This document shows positions 55,554 through 64,000 of a stretch of 64,000 bases of DNA, one piece after another (within the stretch, counting starts at the first letter, position 1; each line of letters begins with the position of its first letter). Source of the stretch: Comamonadaceae bacterium (GTDB taxonomy: Bacteria; Pseudomonadota; Gammaproteobacteria; Burkholderiales; Burkholderiaceae_C); contig CANGPN010000011.1 in assembly GCA_947456305.1 (NCBI GenBank), positions 1-64,000 on the forward strand, in the 5' to 3' direction. The notes beneath the pieces are model-generated. The model was not told the DNA's origin. It did not search any database and worked only from the letters and a program-made list of their open reading frames with translations. A program made the translations under genes and the position numbers.

Positions 55554-55632
55554 TACATGGCCGGGCTCCGTAATAACCCTTGATTTGCCCAAATGATGGA
55601 TTCTGCCAACGCTGAGAAAAAATATTTTTGAC

Positions 55633-55648
55633 CCCGGCAGCTGCCGGG
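55633..55648. other. 16-bp perfect palindrome downstream of degP
   Basis: CCCGGCAGCTGCCGGG is fully self-complementary, 80 bases after the degP stop. Read on the minus strand it is followed by an A/T-rich tail. It may be a terminator core of some kind or a protein-binding site; no loop is available unless the centre melts. Confidence 0.4.
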
Positions 55649-55802
55649 CTTGCGGTTTGATAATTTCAATTTAATCTAAGTAAGTCTTTAAAATCAAAAA
55701 AATCGACATAAGAAAGTCAGAAACAACCATGATATGGAATGAGAGCAGGCTTGTACATAGCGATCCACAGTTCACCCACAAGTTATCCCTAATAATCTTA
55801 TT

Positions 55803-55829
55803 TTGAAATGTGCATAATCTGTGTATAAC
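55803..55829 (+). promoter_or_regulatory. Candidate promoter ahead of the small RNA/leader, with DnaA-box-like sites
   Basis: TTGAAA (55803-55808) and TATAAC (55824-55829) are 15 bases apart, a little short for sigma-70. The same stretch holds TGTGCATAA (55809-55817) and TGTGTATAA (55820-55828), each an exact inverse of the DnaA-box consensus TTATNCACA, in tandem 11 bases apart. Pattern match only. Confidence 0.45.
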
Positions 55830-55835
55830 TTAGTT

Positions 55836-55975
55836 GAATTGAACCAGGCATGGGGCTGTCAAAGACCTTCTGATGATGTCTTTACTGGGCTTTCTGCCTA
55901 CAATGGAAGCCCAACTATCGCAGTTGCCATAGATTGTTGGTTCCGGGCGCGTCATCACCTGACGCGCCCTTTTTT
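55836..55975 (+). ncRNA. Candidate small RNA or lepA leader with three hairpins
   Basis: The gap between degP and lepA (55554-56020) has no ORF. In it, three stems follow one another: AAAGAC/GTCTTT (55861-55883), GGGCTTTC/GGAAGCCC (55887-55912, one G-U) and a 9-bp terminator stem (55945-55969) with six T. A promoter-like site ends at 55829, so a transcript of about 140 nt would start near 55836. This is the layout of an intrinsic-terminated small RNA. It could instead be an attenuated leader of lepA. No known RNA family was recognised. Confidence 0.55.
55945..55975 (+). terminator. Rho-independent terminator upstream of lepA
   Basis: GGGCGCGTC (55945-55953) pairs perfectly with GACGCGCCC (55961-55969) around a 7-base loop, followed by six T (55970-55975). 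No gene in the sense of a CDS ends nearby, which is why a short RNA is proposed. Confidence 0.93.
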
Positions 55976-56020
55976 ATGTCTTTCTCCTCTGTAAATTCAA
56001 ACACTTAAACGCTTGCATTG

Positions 56021-57829
56021 ATGAACCACATCAGAAATTTTTCCATCATCGCGCACATAGATCACGGCAAATCCACGCTGGCCGACCGCATTATTCAGCG
56101 CTGCGGCGGCTTGAGTGACCGGGAAATGGAAGCGCAGGTTCTGGACTCTATGGATATCGAAAAAGAGCGTGGGATAACCATCAAAGCCCAGACCGCAGCA
56201 CTGCGTTACAAAGCCAAAGACGGGCAGATTTACAACCTGAATTTGATTGATACACCAGGCCATGTCGATTTCTCGTACGAGGTCAGCCGTTCATTGTCAG
56301 CATGTGAAGGCGCCTTGTTGGTGGTGGATGCAAGCCAAGGCGTGGAAGCGCAGACGGTAGCCAACTGTTACACCGCGCTCGACCTCGGCGTCGAAGTCGT
56401 GCCGGTGCTCAACAAAATGGATTTGGCTTCTGCCGATCCGGACAATGCCAAAGCAGAAATAGAAGATGTCATCGGCATTGATGCCAGTGAAGCCATTCCA
56501 TGTTCCGCCAAAACCGGTATGGGCGTGGAAGAGATCCTCGAAGCAGTGGTCGCCAAAATACCGGCCCCTAAAGGCAATCCTGACGCGCCCTTGCGCGCCA
56601 TGATCGTCGACAGTTGGTTCGATACCTATGTCGGTGTGGTGATGCTGGTGCGCGTGGTTGACGGGCACCTCAACAAAGGTGAGCGTTTCAAAATGATGGC
56701 CACCGGGACGGTTTACAACGCAGACAACCTGGGTGTTTTCACCCCGGCCAACGAGCCACGCGATTCTTTGCAAGCCGGTGAGGTGGGTTACATCATTGCA
56801 GGCATCAAAGAATTGCAAGCCGCCAAAGTGGGCGACACCATCACGTTGGAAAAAAAGCTTCCCAACAATTTGGGACCGGCCGAACAAGCCTTGCCCGGCT
56901 TCAAGGAAATCCAGCCTCAGGTGTTCGCCGGGTTGTATCCCACCGAGGCCAATCAATACGATGCATTGCGTGATGCGCTGGAAAAACTCAAATTGAACGA
57001 TTCATCCTTGCGCTATGAGCCTGAAGTCTCGCAAGCGCTGGGCTTCGGATTTCGCTGCGGTTTCCTAGGCTTGTTGCACATGGAAATCGTCCAAGAGCGT
57101 CTGGAGCGCGAGTTTGACCAGGACTTGATCACTACCGCGCCCAGCGTGGTCTACCAGGTGTTGCGCGCTGACGGTGAGTTGGCCATGGTGGAAAACCCAT
57201 CCAAAATGCCCGAAGCCAGCAAGATGGAAGAAATCCGCGAGCCCATCGTGACCGTGCATTTGTACATGCCGCAAGATTACGTGGGCGCTGTGATGACACT
57301 GGCCAACCAAAAACGCGGTGTGCAATTGAACATGGCCTACCACGGTCGCCAGGTCATGCTGACTTATGAAATGCCTTTGGGCGAAATCGTGCTCGACTTC
57401 TTTGACAAGCTCAAAAGCGTCAGCCGTGGTTACGCATCCATGGACTATGAATTCAAGGAATACCGCGCCGCCGATGTGGTGAAGGTCGATATCCTGCTCA
57501 ACGGTGAGCGGGTTGATGCGCTATCCATCATCGTGCACCGCAGCCAGTCGCAATACCGGGGCCGTGCGGTGGTGTCAAAAATGCGTGAAATCATCAGTCG
57601 TCAAATGTTTGATGTGGCCATTCAAGCAGCTATCGGTGCCAACATCATTGCGCGTGAATCCATCAAAGCTTTGCGTAAAAACGTGCTGGCAAAATGCTAT
57701 GGCGGCGACATCAGCCGCAAGCGCAAACTCCTAGAGAAACAAAAAGCAGGTAAAAAACGCATGAAACAAATCGGATCGGTGGAAGTACCCCAGGAAGCCT
57801 TTTTGGCGATATTGCAGGTGGAAGATTGA
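56021..57829 (+). CDS. lepA: Elongation factor 4 (LepA GTPase)
   Basis: 602 residues. P-loop [14 protein letters not shown], switch and G3 [17 protein letters not shown]4 [10 protein letters not shown], and the LepA-specific C-terminal domain ending [27 protein letters not shown]. Start is the ATG at 56021 ([12 protein letters not shown]), directly preceded by an in-frame TTG. Back-translocase/ribosome-biogenesis factor. Its TGA overlaps the TTG start of lepB. Confidence 0.97.
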   Translation: MNHIRNFSIIAHIDHGKSTLADRIIQRCGGLSDREMEAQVLDSMDIEKERGITIKAQTAALRYKAKDGQIYNLNLIDTPGHVDFSYEVSRSLSACEGALLVVDASQGVEAQTVANCYTALDLGVEVVPVLNKMDLASADPDNAKAEIEDVIGIDASEAIPCSAKTGMGVEEILEAVVAKIPAPKGNPDAPLRAMIVDSWFDTYVGVVMLVRVVDGHLNKGERFKMMATGTVYNADNLGVFTPANEPRDSLQAGEVGYIIAGIKELQAAKVGDTITLEKKLPNNLGPAEQALPGFKEIQPQVFAGLYPTEANQYDALRDALEKLKLNDSSLRYEPEVSQALGFGFRCGFLGLLHMEIVQERLEREFDQDLITTAPSVVYQVLRADGELAMVENPSKMPEASKMEEIREPIVTVHLYMPQDYVGAVMTLANQKRGVQLNMAYHGRQVMLTYEMPLGEIVLDFFDKLKSVSRGYASMDYEFKEYRAADVVKVDILLNGERVDALSIIVHRSQSQYRGRAVVSKMREIISRQMFDVAIQAAIGANIIARESIKALRKNVLAKCYGGDISRKRKLLEKQKAGKKRMKQIGSVEVPQEAFLAILQVED

Positions 57830-58830
57830 TTTCCGTCATCACCGCCATCATTCTGACCGGCTTTGTCGGTTACGCCGCCGCCTGGTACAGCGGCAATATC
57901 GAAGGCTCGTTTGCATTGTTGCTGTTTCTGGCGACAGCGGTCAGTGGTGTCTACTGGTTGGCTGAGCAATTGATTTTTCTGCCGCGCAGGCGCGCTGCCG
58001 TGTTGCATATGGACGCGCAACAAGCCAGCCGCTTGGAAGAGTTGAAGCGCCAGGGCATCACTGCCAAAGAAGACGACAGTGCATTTTTGAAAGCGCGAGA
58101 AGAACTGTACAAACAACCGTGGTGGCTGGATTGGACGGCAGGTTTGTTTCCGGTCATTGCAGCGGTGTTTGTGTTGCGCTCGTTCTTGTTCGAGCCGTTC
58201 AAAATTCCTTCAGGCTCCATGATCCCTACTTTGCATGTCGGTGATTTGATTCTGGTGAATAAATTCCATTACGGCATCCGTTTGCCTGTGATCAACTACA
58301 AACTGACCGAAGGCACAGCCGTCAATCGCGGCGATGTCATGGTGTTTCGTTACCCTCCCAAGCCTAGCCTCGATTACATCAAGCGTGTGGTCGGCGTGCC
58401 CGGCGACAAAATCGCTTACCTCAACAAAGTGTTGACCATCAACGGCCAGCCTGTCAGCAAAGTCGCTATTCCCGAATTTTTCGATGCTGACAATATGCGT
58501 TACAGCAAGCAGTTTGAAGAAGACATGCCCATCGGCAGCTCACCTGCTGAAATGAGCACGCAGCAAAAGCACCGGTTGTTGAATGACGAAAGAACACCGA
58601 ATTTCGTCAGCGGCATCGATGATTTTCCTTTCAAAGAAAACTGCACTTACAGCGTGGAAGGCTTGGAATGCACCGTGCCAGCCGGCCATTACTTCATGAT
58701 GGGCGACAACCGCGATAACTCACTTGACTCGCGTTACTGGGGCTTTGTACCCGACAAAAATATCGTGGGTAAAGCATTCTTTGTCTGGATGAATTTCTCC
58801 AATCCTTCGCGCATAGGCAGTTTCAACTGA
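57826..58830 (+). CDS. lepB: Signal peptidase I
   Basis: 334 residues, type I signal peptidase of the inner membrane. Two N-terminal transmembrane segments (about 1-27 and 35-52, plus [15 protein letters not shown] before the catalytic domain), catalytic Ser in [12 protein letters not shown], Lys in [14 protein letters not shown] and the late box [19 protein letters not shown]. The start is TTG at 57826, which overlaps the lepA stop (TTGA); no ATG fits nearby. Followed by rnc after two bases. Confidence 0.96.
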   Translation: MISVITAIILTGFVGYAAAWYSGNIEGSFALLLFLATAVSGVYWLAEQLIFLPRRRAAVLHMDAQQASRLEELKRQGITAKEDDSAFLKAREELYKQPWWLDWTAGLFPVIAAVFVLRSFLFEPFKIPSGSMIPTLHVGDLILVNKFHYGIRLPVINYKLTEGTAVNRGDVMVFRYPPKPSLDYIKRVVGVPGDKIAYLNKVLTINGQPVSKVAIPEFFDADNMRYSKQFEEDMPIGSSPAEMSTQQKHRLLNDERTPNFVSGIDDFPFKENCTYSVEGLECTVPAGHYFMMGDNRDNSLDSRYWGFVPDKNIVGKAFFVWMNFSNPSRIGSFN

Positions 58831-58832
58831 GT

Positions 58833-59531
58833 ATGAGCCAGGCGCCGGACGCGAAAAACCACGAGGCACTGCAAGCCAGGTTGCAACACCGTTTTGCAGA
58901 CCCCAGTCTGTTGTCACTGGCTTTGACTCACCGCAGTTTCGGCAGTCCGCATAACGAGCGGCTCGAGTTTTTGGGCGACTCTGTCTTGAATCTGGCCGTC
59001 TCCGGCATGCTTTACCATGCTTTGCAGGACCAGCCCGAAGGTGATTTGTCTCGCGTACGAGCCAATCTGGTAAAGCAGGACACCTTGCATAAACTTTCTA
59101 CGGAATTGGGTTTGGCAGGCATGGTCAGGCTTGGGGAGGGCGAGATGCGCTCCGGCGGTCAACACCGGCCTTCCATACTGGCAGATGCATTGGAAGCCGT
59201 GATTGGTGCGGTTTACCTGGACGCAGGCTATGAGGTAGCACAAGCTTTGGTGCAGCGCTTGTTTGAAAACATCGACCTCTCGCCCACCATGACGGCCGCT
59301 GCCAAAGACCCGAAAACCGAATTGCAGGAATGGCTGCAAGCAAGGCGCTGGCAACTGCCGGTTTACCGCGTGGTCGGCACCACGGGTGCTGCGCACCAGC
59401 AAACCTTTGATGTCGAATGTGAAGTGACTGAACTCAAACAGTCGCAACGCGGCATAGGCAGTTCTCGTCGCAGCGGTGAACAAGCTGCCGCACTCGCCAT
59501 GCTCCAATGGCTCAAGGAGCACCCGCAATGA
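58833..59531 (+). CDS. rnc: Ribonuclease III
   Basis: 232 residues. Signature [16 protein letters not shown] with the Mg-binding acidic residues, later [17 protein letters not shown], and a C-terminal double-stranded-RNA-binding domain ([22 protein letters not shown] ... [17 protein letters not shown]). Processes rRNA precursors and double-stranded RNA. Four-base overlap with era. Confidence 0.97.
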   Translation: MSQAPDAKNHEALQARLQHRFADPSLLSLALTHRSFGSPHNERLEFLGDSVLNLAVSGMLYHALQDQPEGDLSRVRANLVKQDTLHKLSTELGLAGMVRLGEGEMRSGGQHRPSILADALEAVIGAVYLDAGYEVAQALVQRLFENIDLSPTMTAAAKDPKTELQEWLQARRWQLPVYRVVGTTGAAHQQTFDVECEVTELKQSQRGIGSSRRSGEQAAALAMLQWLKEHPQ

Positions 59532-60451
59532 CAGACAGCACAGAAACAATCACAGGTCCACAACGATGTGGCACCGTGGCCATCGTCGGCAAGCCCAACG
59601 TCGGCAAATCCACCTTGCTGAATGCGCTGGTCGGGCAAAAAATCAGCATCACCTCGCGCAAAGCGCAAACCACGCGCCATCGCATCACCGGCATACACAA
59701 TGCCGATCACACGCAATTTATTTTTGTGGACACACCCGGTTTTCAAACTGCGCACGGCAATGCCTTGAACCGGTCGCTGAACAAAACCGTGCTCGGCGCG
59801 GTCGGTGATGTGGACCTTGTTTTGTTCGTTGTGAACGCTGGCAGTTTTGCCGAGGCAGATGCCAAAGTGCTGGCGCTATTGAGTAAAAACATTCCTTGCA
59901 TATTGGTGGCCAACAAACTGGACAAAGTGAATCAACGGCATGAAATCGCGCAGTGGTTGCAGGAGATGCAAGAGAAACACGCGTTTGCCGAGTTGATGCC
60001 CATGTCGGCCAAAAACACCAAAGACATACAACGCCTGCTAGTTCAATGTGAAAAATACCTGCCCGAGCAAGCCTGGTGGTACACCGCCGACGAATTGACC
60101 GACCGCAGTGAAAAATTTCTGGTCAGCGAAATGATCCGCGAAAAATTGTTTCGTTTGACCGGTGATGAATTGCCCTACACCTCAACCGTGGTGATTGACA
60201 AGTTCACCGAAGAGCCCGGCAAAACGGTGTCGCGCATGGTGCGCGTGGCGGCCACCATCATTGTTGAGCGCGACGGCCACAAAGCCATGGTCATCGGCGA
60301 AGGTGGTGAACGTTTGAAACAAATCGGCACGCTGGCGCGTCAGGAGTTGGAAAAACTGATGGATGCCAAAGTGTTTTTAGAACTGTGGGTGAAGGTGCGC
60401 TCCGGCTGGGCGGATGACGAAGCGCGGGTGCGCAGCTTTGGCTACGAGTAG
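59528..60451 (+). CDS. era: GTPase Era
   Basis: 307 residues from the ATG at 59528 (ATGA overlap with rnc). G1 [18 protein letters not shown]3 DTPGF, G4 NKLD, G5-like MSAKNT, then a C-terminal KH domain ([32 protein letters not shown]) that binds the 3' end of 16S rRNA. 30S assembly factor. Overlaps recO by 38 bases. Confidence 0.97.
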   Translation: MTDSTETITGPQRCGTVAIVGKPNVGKSTLLNALVGQKISITSRKAQTTRHRITGIHNADHTQFIFVDTPGFQTAHGNALNRSLNKTVLGAVGDVDLVLFVVNAGSFAEADAKVLALLSKNIPCILVANKLDKVNQRHEIAQWLQEMQEKHAFAELMPMSAKNTKDIQRLLVQCEKYLPEQAWWYTADELTDRSEKFLVSEMIREKLFRLTGDELPYTSTVVIDKFTEEPGKTVSRMVRVAATIIVERDGHKAMVIGEGGERLKQIGTLARQELEKLMDAKVFLELWVKVRSGWADDEARVRSFGYE

Positions 60452-61208
60452 AAGCACCGCGCAGCGCGTGCTGGACGAACCTGCGTTCGTGCTTCACCAC
60501 TACGACTGGAGCGAATCCAGTTTGATATTGGAAGTTTTTACCCGCCATTTAGGGCGGGTTGCCTTGGTGGCCAAAGGGGCCAAACGGCCTACGTCTCAAC
60601 TGCGTGCCGTGTTGTTGCCGCTGCAACCTTTATTGTTGAATTTTGGCGGTGAAGGAGAAATACGCACCTTGAAAAGCGCGGAATGGGCGGGCGGTCATGT
60701 CATGCCCACGGGCGACGCATTGTTGTCCGGCTATTACCTGAACGAACTGCTTATGCGTTTGCTGGCGCGAGATGATCCGCATGCGGGTTTGTTCGATTTG
60801 TACCGTCAGACCGTCAGGATTCTGTCCAGCGGTTTGGACAACACCACCGCGCCTTTGTTGCGGGCCTTTGAATTGCTGCTGCTGCAAGACATCGGTTTTT
60901 TACCGGACTTGTCCGTTCAAACCTTGACTTTGCAGCCCTTGCTGGCTGACAAACCCTATGCTTTGCTGGCCGAGGCCGGTTTGCGCAGCAGTTCACAAGC
61001 GCCATTGTTGAACGGTACTCATTGGTTGCAATTGCACCAGGCCTTAGACAATAGTGACCCGTTGACCGCATTGTTGCGGGTGTGCGCCGAATGGCCTGCC
61101 GAAGACCGCACTGCATTGCAAACCCAGTTGCGCAATCTGTTGCACTACCATTGCGGTGTCAACAGCTTGCGCACCCGCCAAGTCATGATGGAATTGCAAG
61201 CCTTATGA
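60414..61208 (+). CDS. recO: DNA repair protein RecO
   Basis: 264 residues. OB-fold start [39 protein letters not shown] and the helical C-domain; the zinc-binding Cys of some RecO proteins are absent. Works with RecF and RecR to load RecA on gaps. ATG at 60414 lies within the 3' end of era; a GTG 18 codons later is the fallback. Overlaps pdxJ by four bases. Confidence 0.93.
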   Translation: MTKRGCAALATSRSTAQRVLDEPAFVLHHYDWSESSLILEVFTRHLGRVALVAKGAKRPTSQLRAVLLPLQPLLLNFGGEGEIRTLKSAEWAGGHVMPTGDALLSGYYLNELLMRLLARDDPHAGLFDLYRQTVRILSSGLDNTTAPLLRAFELLLLQDIGFLPDLSVQTLTLQPLLADKPYALLAEAGLRSSSQAPLLNGTHWLQLHQALDNSDPLTALLRVCAEWPAEDRTALQTQLRNLLHYHCGVNSLRTRQVMMELQAL

Positions 61209-61939
61209 GTACACATCTCTCAGTCAATCTGAACAAAGTCGCGCTGCTGCGCAACACACGCTTGCTGGGTATTCCCAGCGTCACCCGTGCGGCCACGCTG
61301 TGTTTGCAAGCCGGTGCACATGGCATCACCGTGCACCCCCGACCTGATCAGCGGCACATACGTCCCGGCGATGTGCACGACTTGGCCGCATTGCTCAAAG
61401 ACTGGCCGGACCGCGAATACAACATCGAAGGCAACCCGTTTCACAATTTGATGGACTTGGTGCGTCAGGTCCGTCCGCAACAAGTCACGTTCGTGCCCGA
61501 TGGAGAAAACCAATTCACCTCAGACCACGGCTGGCGCTTTCCCGAAGATGCGGCTAAGTTGAAAGACGTGATCGCCGAAGCCAAAGACCTAGGCGCACGC
61601 GTCAGCCTGTTCATGGATGCTGACCCCCGCGCCATGGGTGCAGCCAGCGAAGTTGGTGCAGACCGGGTGGAGTTGTACACCGAGCCTTATGCCCAAGCGC
61701 ACGGCTCGCCCATGCACGCCAGTGTGTTGGACATGTTTCATGCCGCCGCTGTGGCCGCGCAACACGTTGGCTTGGATGTGAATGCAGGCCACGATTTGAA
61801 TTTGCTCAACCTGCGCGATTTTGTACAAGGCGTGCCTGACGTGAAAGAAGTGTCTATCGGCCACGCACTCATGGGTGACGCTTTAGAAATGGGTTACAGC
61901 GCTACGGTGCAAGCGTATTTGGATTGCTTGAAACCATGA
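61205..61939 (+). CDS. pdxJ: Pyridoxine 5'-phosphate synthase
   Basis: Joins 1-deoxyxylulose 5-phosphate and 3-amino-2-oxopropyl phosphate to form pyridoxine 5'-phosphate (DXP-dependent vitamin B6 route). 244 residues from ATG 61205 (ATGA with recO). [40 protein letters not shown] and [12 protein letters not shown] are characteristic. Linked to recO and acpS as usual. Confidence 0.97.
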   Translation: MSTHLSVNLNKVALLRNTRLLGIPSVTRAATLCLQAGAHGITVHPRPDQRHIRPGDVHDLAALLKDWPDREYNIEGNPFHNLMDLVRQVRPQQVTFVPDGENQFTSDHGWRFPEDAAKLKDVIAEAKDLGARVSLFMDADPRAMGAASEVGADRVELYTEPYAQAHGSPMHASVLDMFHAAAVAAQHVGLDVNAGHDLNLLNLRDFVQGVPDVKEVSIGHALMGDALEMGYSATVQAYLDCLKP

Positions 61940-62340
61940 GCCGTATCTACGGTATCGGCACCGATATTTGCGACATACGCCGCATACGCGCGGCATGGGA
62001 AAAGCATGGCGAACGCTTTGCCATGAAGATATTGAGCGAAGCGGAAATGCAAACTTTTCGCGCCCGCAGCGCCCGTTGGCCGGACCGTGGCGTGCGCTAT
62101 TTGGCCACGCGTTTTTCGGTGAAAGAAGCTTTCAGCAAAGCCATCGGTTTGGGCATGCGCATGCCCATGACCTGGCGGCATTGTGAAGTCGGGCGCAAAC
62201 CCGGCGGCCAGCCGACCATCGTGTTGCACGGCGCATTGAAAACATGGTGCGACAGCAAACAGTTGAACGCCCACGTGTCGCTCAGCGATGAAAGCGATTA
62301 CGCCACCAGTTATGTCATTGTTGAACAAGCAGAACCATGA
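61936..62340 (+). CDS. acpS: Holo-ACP synthase (4'-phosphopantetheinyl transferase)
   Basis: Activates ACP by transferring phosphopantetheine from CoA. 134 residues from ATG 61936 (four-base overlap with pdxJ). [14 protein letters not shown] at the start carries the Mg-binding Asp, and [18 protein letters not shown] the second acidic site. Substrate AcpP is encoded at 52467. Overlaps nagZ by four bases. Confidence 0.96.
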   Translation: MSRIYGIGTDICDIRRIRAAWEKHGERFAMKILSEAEMQTFRARSARWPDRGVRYLATRFSVKEAFSKAIGLGMRMPMTWRHCEVGRKPGGQPTIVLHGALKTWCDSKQLNAHVSLSDESDYATSYVIVEQAEP

Positions 62341-63437
62341 GTACCCAAACACACGCTCCTTTGATATTGGATATTGCGGGCACCGCATTGACCGACACCG
62401 ACCGTCGCCGACTGGCGCACCCGCTGACCGGCGGCATGATTTTGTTTGGCCGCAACTGGGTGGATCGCGCGCAATTGAGTGCGCTGTGTGCAGACATCAA
62501 ATCGGTGCGTCAGGACCTGTTGATATTGGTCGACCATGAAGGCGGTCGGGTGCAGCGGTTTCGCACCGATGGTTTCACCCACTTGCCACCCATGCGCGCA
62601 TTCGGTGAACTTTGGATGCAAGACGACAAAGGATTGCCGGGCAGCGGTGCCATGCACGCGACCAATGCCGCCACCGCCTGCGGTTATGTGCTGGCTGCCG
62701 AGTTGCGCGCCTGCGGCGTGGACATGAGTTTCACGCCGGTGCTGGACTTGGACTTCGGCAGCAGCGGCGTGATCGGCGACCGTGCATTTGCTCGTGATCC
62801 ACGCATGGTCAGTTTGTTGGCCAAAAGTCTGATGCATGGTTTGATGCAAGCCGGTATGGCCAATTGCGGCAAGCATTTTCCCGGGCACGGTTTTGTCAAA
62901 GCCGATTCGCACACAGAAATTCCGGTGGACAAACGCAGTTTGAAGCAAATACTGAATGACGATGCCTTGCCTTATGGTTGGCTCAACAGCAGTTTGAACA
63001 GCGTCATGCCTGCGCATGTCATTTACCCGAAAGTGGACAGTCGCCCGGCCGGATTTTCCAAGCGCTGGCTGCAAGACATCTTGCGCCAACAACTCGGTTT
63101 TCAGGGCGCGGTGTTCAGCGACGATTTGTCCATGGCAGGCGCACGTTTGATTGATGGCGAACAGGTCAGTTACACCCAAGCCGCAGTGACTGCGCTGAAC
63201 GCCGGTTGTGATTTGGTGCTGTTGTGCAACCAAAGCACAGCTGACAGCGAGGGAGGTGGTCAAGCGGTAGACCAGTTGTTACAAGGTTTGTCGCAAGCTG
63301 AAAAAGCGGGGGAATGGCAGTTGTCTGCGGCGAGTGAAGCCCGGCGTCGCGCCTTATTACCTGTCGCACCAGCACCAGATTGGGGCGATTTGATGCGTCA
63401 GACCCCGTATTTACAGGCTTTGGCTTTGTTACCTTGA
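62337..63437 (+). CDS. nagZ: Beta-N-acetylhexosaminidase (peptidoglycan recycling)
   Basis: 366-residue family 3 glycoside hydrolase of the cytoplasm that removes GlcNAc from anhydro-muropeptides. Nucleophile Asp region [10 protein letters not shown], acid/base His in [17 protein letters not shown], and [13 protein letters not shown] binding the sugar. Last of the run of four-base-overlap genes from recO to here. Confidence 0.95.
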   Translation: MSTQTHAPLILDIAGTALTDTDRRRLAHPLTGGMILFGRNWVDRAQLSALCADIKSVRQDLLILVDHEGGRVQRFRTDGFTHLPPMRAFGELWMQDDKGLPGSGAMHATNAATACGYVLAAELRACGVDMSFTPVLDLDFGSSGVIGDRAFARDPRMVSLLAKSLMHGLMQAGMANCGKHFPGHGFVKADSHTEIPVDKRSLKQILNDDALPYGWLNSSLNSVMPAHVIYPKVDSRPAGFSKRWLQDILRQQLGFQGAVFSDDLSMAGARLIDGEQVSYTQAAVTALNAGCDLVLLCNQSTADSEGGGQAVDQLLQGLSQAEKAGEWQLSAASEARRRALLPVAPAPDWGDLMRQTPYLQALALLP

Positions 63438-63533
63438 GTTTGGGGCTGAACAAGCGCGGTCCGCCAACCATAAGCGGTTAAAATAGTCGACTTGCCCTGT
63501 TCACCGGGGCCGTCGACTAGCATAAGGAATCCC

Positions 63534-63788
63534 ATGGCAACCAAATCTGGCAAAACCTCTGTTGACGAGAGTGGTCTTCGTTTTACCAGTCGTGAAAATG
63601 GCTCACCATTCGCAGGAATGGGCAAAATGGGCGAAACCATGTCTTGTATCAAGTGCGGCATGCACAAACCCCGTCGCCAAGGCAGTCAACAACGTTTCGC
63701 AGGCAGTCTGGCATTTTTCTGCCACGATTGCAAACCACCGAAACCTGCTGCACCTGCCGCACCGGCTGCTGAAACCAAAGCCGCTTAA
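63534..63788 (+). CDS. Conserved small protein with zinc-ribbon-like cysteines
   Basis: 84 residues from ATG 63534 with an AAGGA site 6 bases upstream. Two CxxC pairs (CIKCGMHKP and CHDCKPPKP) 23 residues apart suggest a small zinc ribbon; the tail is Ala/Pro-rich. N-terminal Ser/Thr/Lys-rich, so it may bind nucleic acid. Function unknown. Its own promoter region lies in 63438-63533. Confidence 0.7.
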   Translation: MATKSGKTSVDESGLRFTSRENGSPFAGMGKMGETMSCIKCGMHKPRRQGSQQRFAGSLAFFCHDCKPPKPAAPAAPAAETKAA

Positions 63789-63812
63789 ATCACTTTCAGC
63801 TTCCACCCACAG

Positions 63813-63845
63813 CACCTGCTGCACCGCTTTCGCGGTCGGCAGGTG
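63813..63845. terminator. Long hairpin between the zinc-ribbon protein gene and lysS
   Basis: CACCTGC (63813-63819) pairs with GCAGGTG (63839-63845), and inside it ACCGC pairs with GCGGT around TTTC. Only three T follow on the plus strand. It lies between convergent genes and could serve both. Confidence 0.6.
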
Positions 63846-63873
63846 TTTGTGTTTGGGGCGCTTGCTTTGGCTG

Positions 63874-64000
<127 letters not shown>

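Noticed and set aside
55680-55835. Replication origin, because of AT-rich DNA and two DnaA-box-like sites
   Set aside because: Only two boxes, no dnaA, dnaN, gyrB, rpmH or parAB nearby; lepA neighbourhood is not an origin context. Kept only as a possible regulatory site.
62310-63263. 317-codon minus-strand frame opposite nagZ
   Set aside because: Antisense shadow; nagZ motifs on the plus strand are intact.

Overview
This window looks like a chromosomal segment of a betaproteobacterium of the order Burkholderiales. The assignment rests on gene order: ppc next to hemC-hemD-hemX-hemY, rne divergent from rluC, then HAD phosphatase-Rieske-S49 peptidase-methyltransferase-maf-yceD-rpmF-plsX-fabHDG-acpP-fabF, then degP/mucD-lepA-lepB-rnc-era-recO-pdxJ-acpS-nagZ. 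All of this is a familiar Burkholderiales arrangement. GC content was not computed; by eye it is moderate, with distinctly AT-rich gaps near 32.4 kb and 55.7 kb.

Left part (1-24 kb). A tRNA-Leu faces away from cysM-Nudix-tusA. A secreted metallo-beta-lactamase-fold hydrolase with its own terminator follows. Next comes a five-gene export/metal-type cluster: ABC ATPase, ABC-2 permease, a GldG-like protein with a His-rich loop, a DUF4340 protein and a HupE/UreJ-like protein. Then come a methyltransferase and valS (minus). A minus-strand aromatic/redox operon (VOC protein, FAD monooxygenase, FrnE-like DsbA) ends in a clear terminator. Rubrerythrin-DUF3501-yaaA-hydrolase-queF runs rightward. Enoyl-CoA hydratase, dinB, an FMN L-lactate dehydrogenase-type enzyme and an acyl-CoA synthetase run leftward.

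Middle (24.5-32.9 kb), the most accessory part. A quinoprotein alcohol dehydrogenase with the Asp-X-Asp motif expected for lanthanide dependence is followed by a c-type cytochrome and a XoxJ-type periplasmic binding protein. A small HExxH protein, NDH-2 and argH come next. Between argH and ppc lies a small island: a lipoprotein, an AT-rich gap, a doubly frameshifted HipB/XRE-type regulator remnant and a small Ala/Pro-tailed membrane peptide.

Right part (33-64 kb) is core housekeeping: haem synthesis, RNase E, fatty-acid/phospholipid initiation genes in one block, then the lepA-to-nagZ string in which most genes overlap by 4 bases, and the 3' end of lysS at the edge. Two points stand out. First, the rpoE-rseA-rseB module that I recall between fabF and mucD/degP in related genomes is absent. 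Second, the 467-base gap before lepA carries a promoter-like site, two extra hairpins and a near-perfect intrinsic terminator, i.e. a candidate small RNA or leader. No insertion sequence, prophage or CRISPR array was seen.
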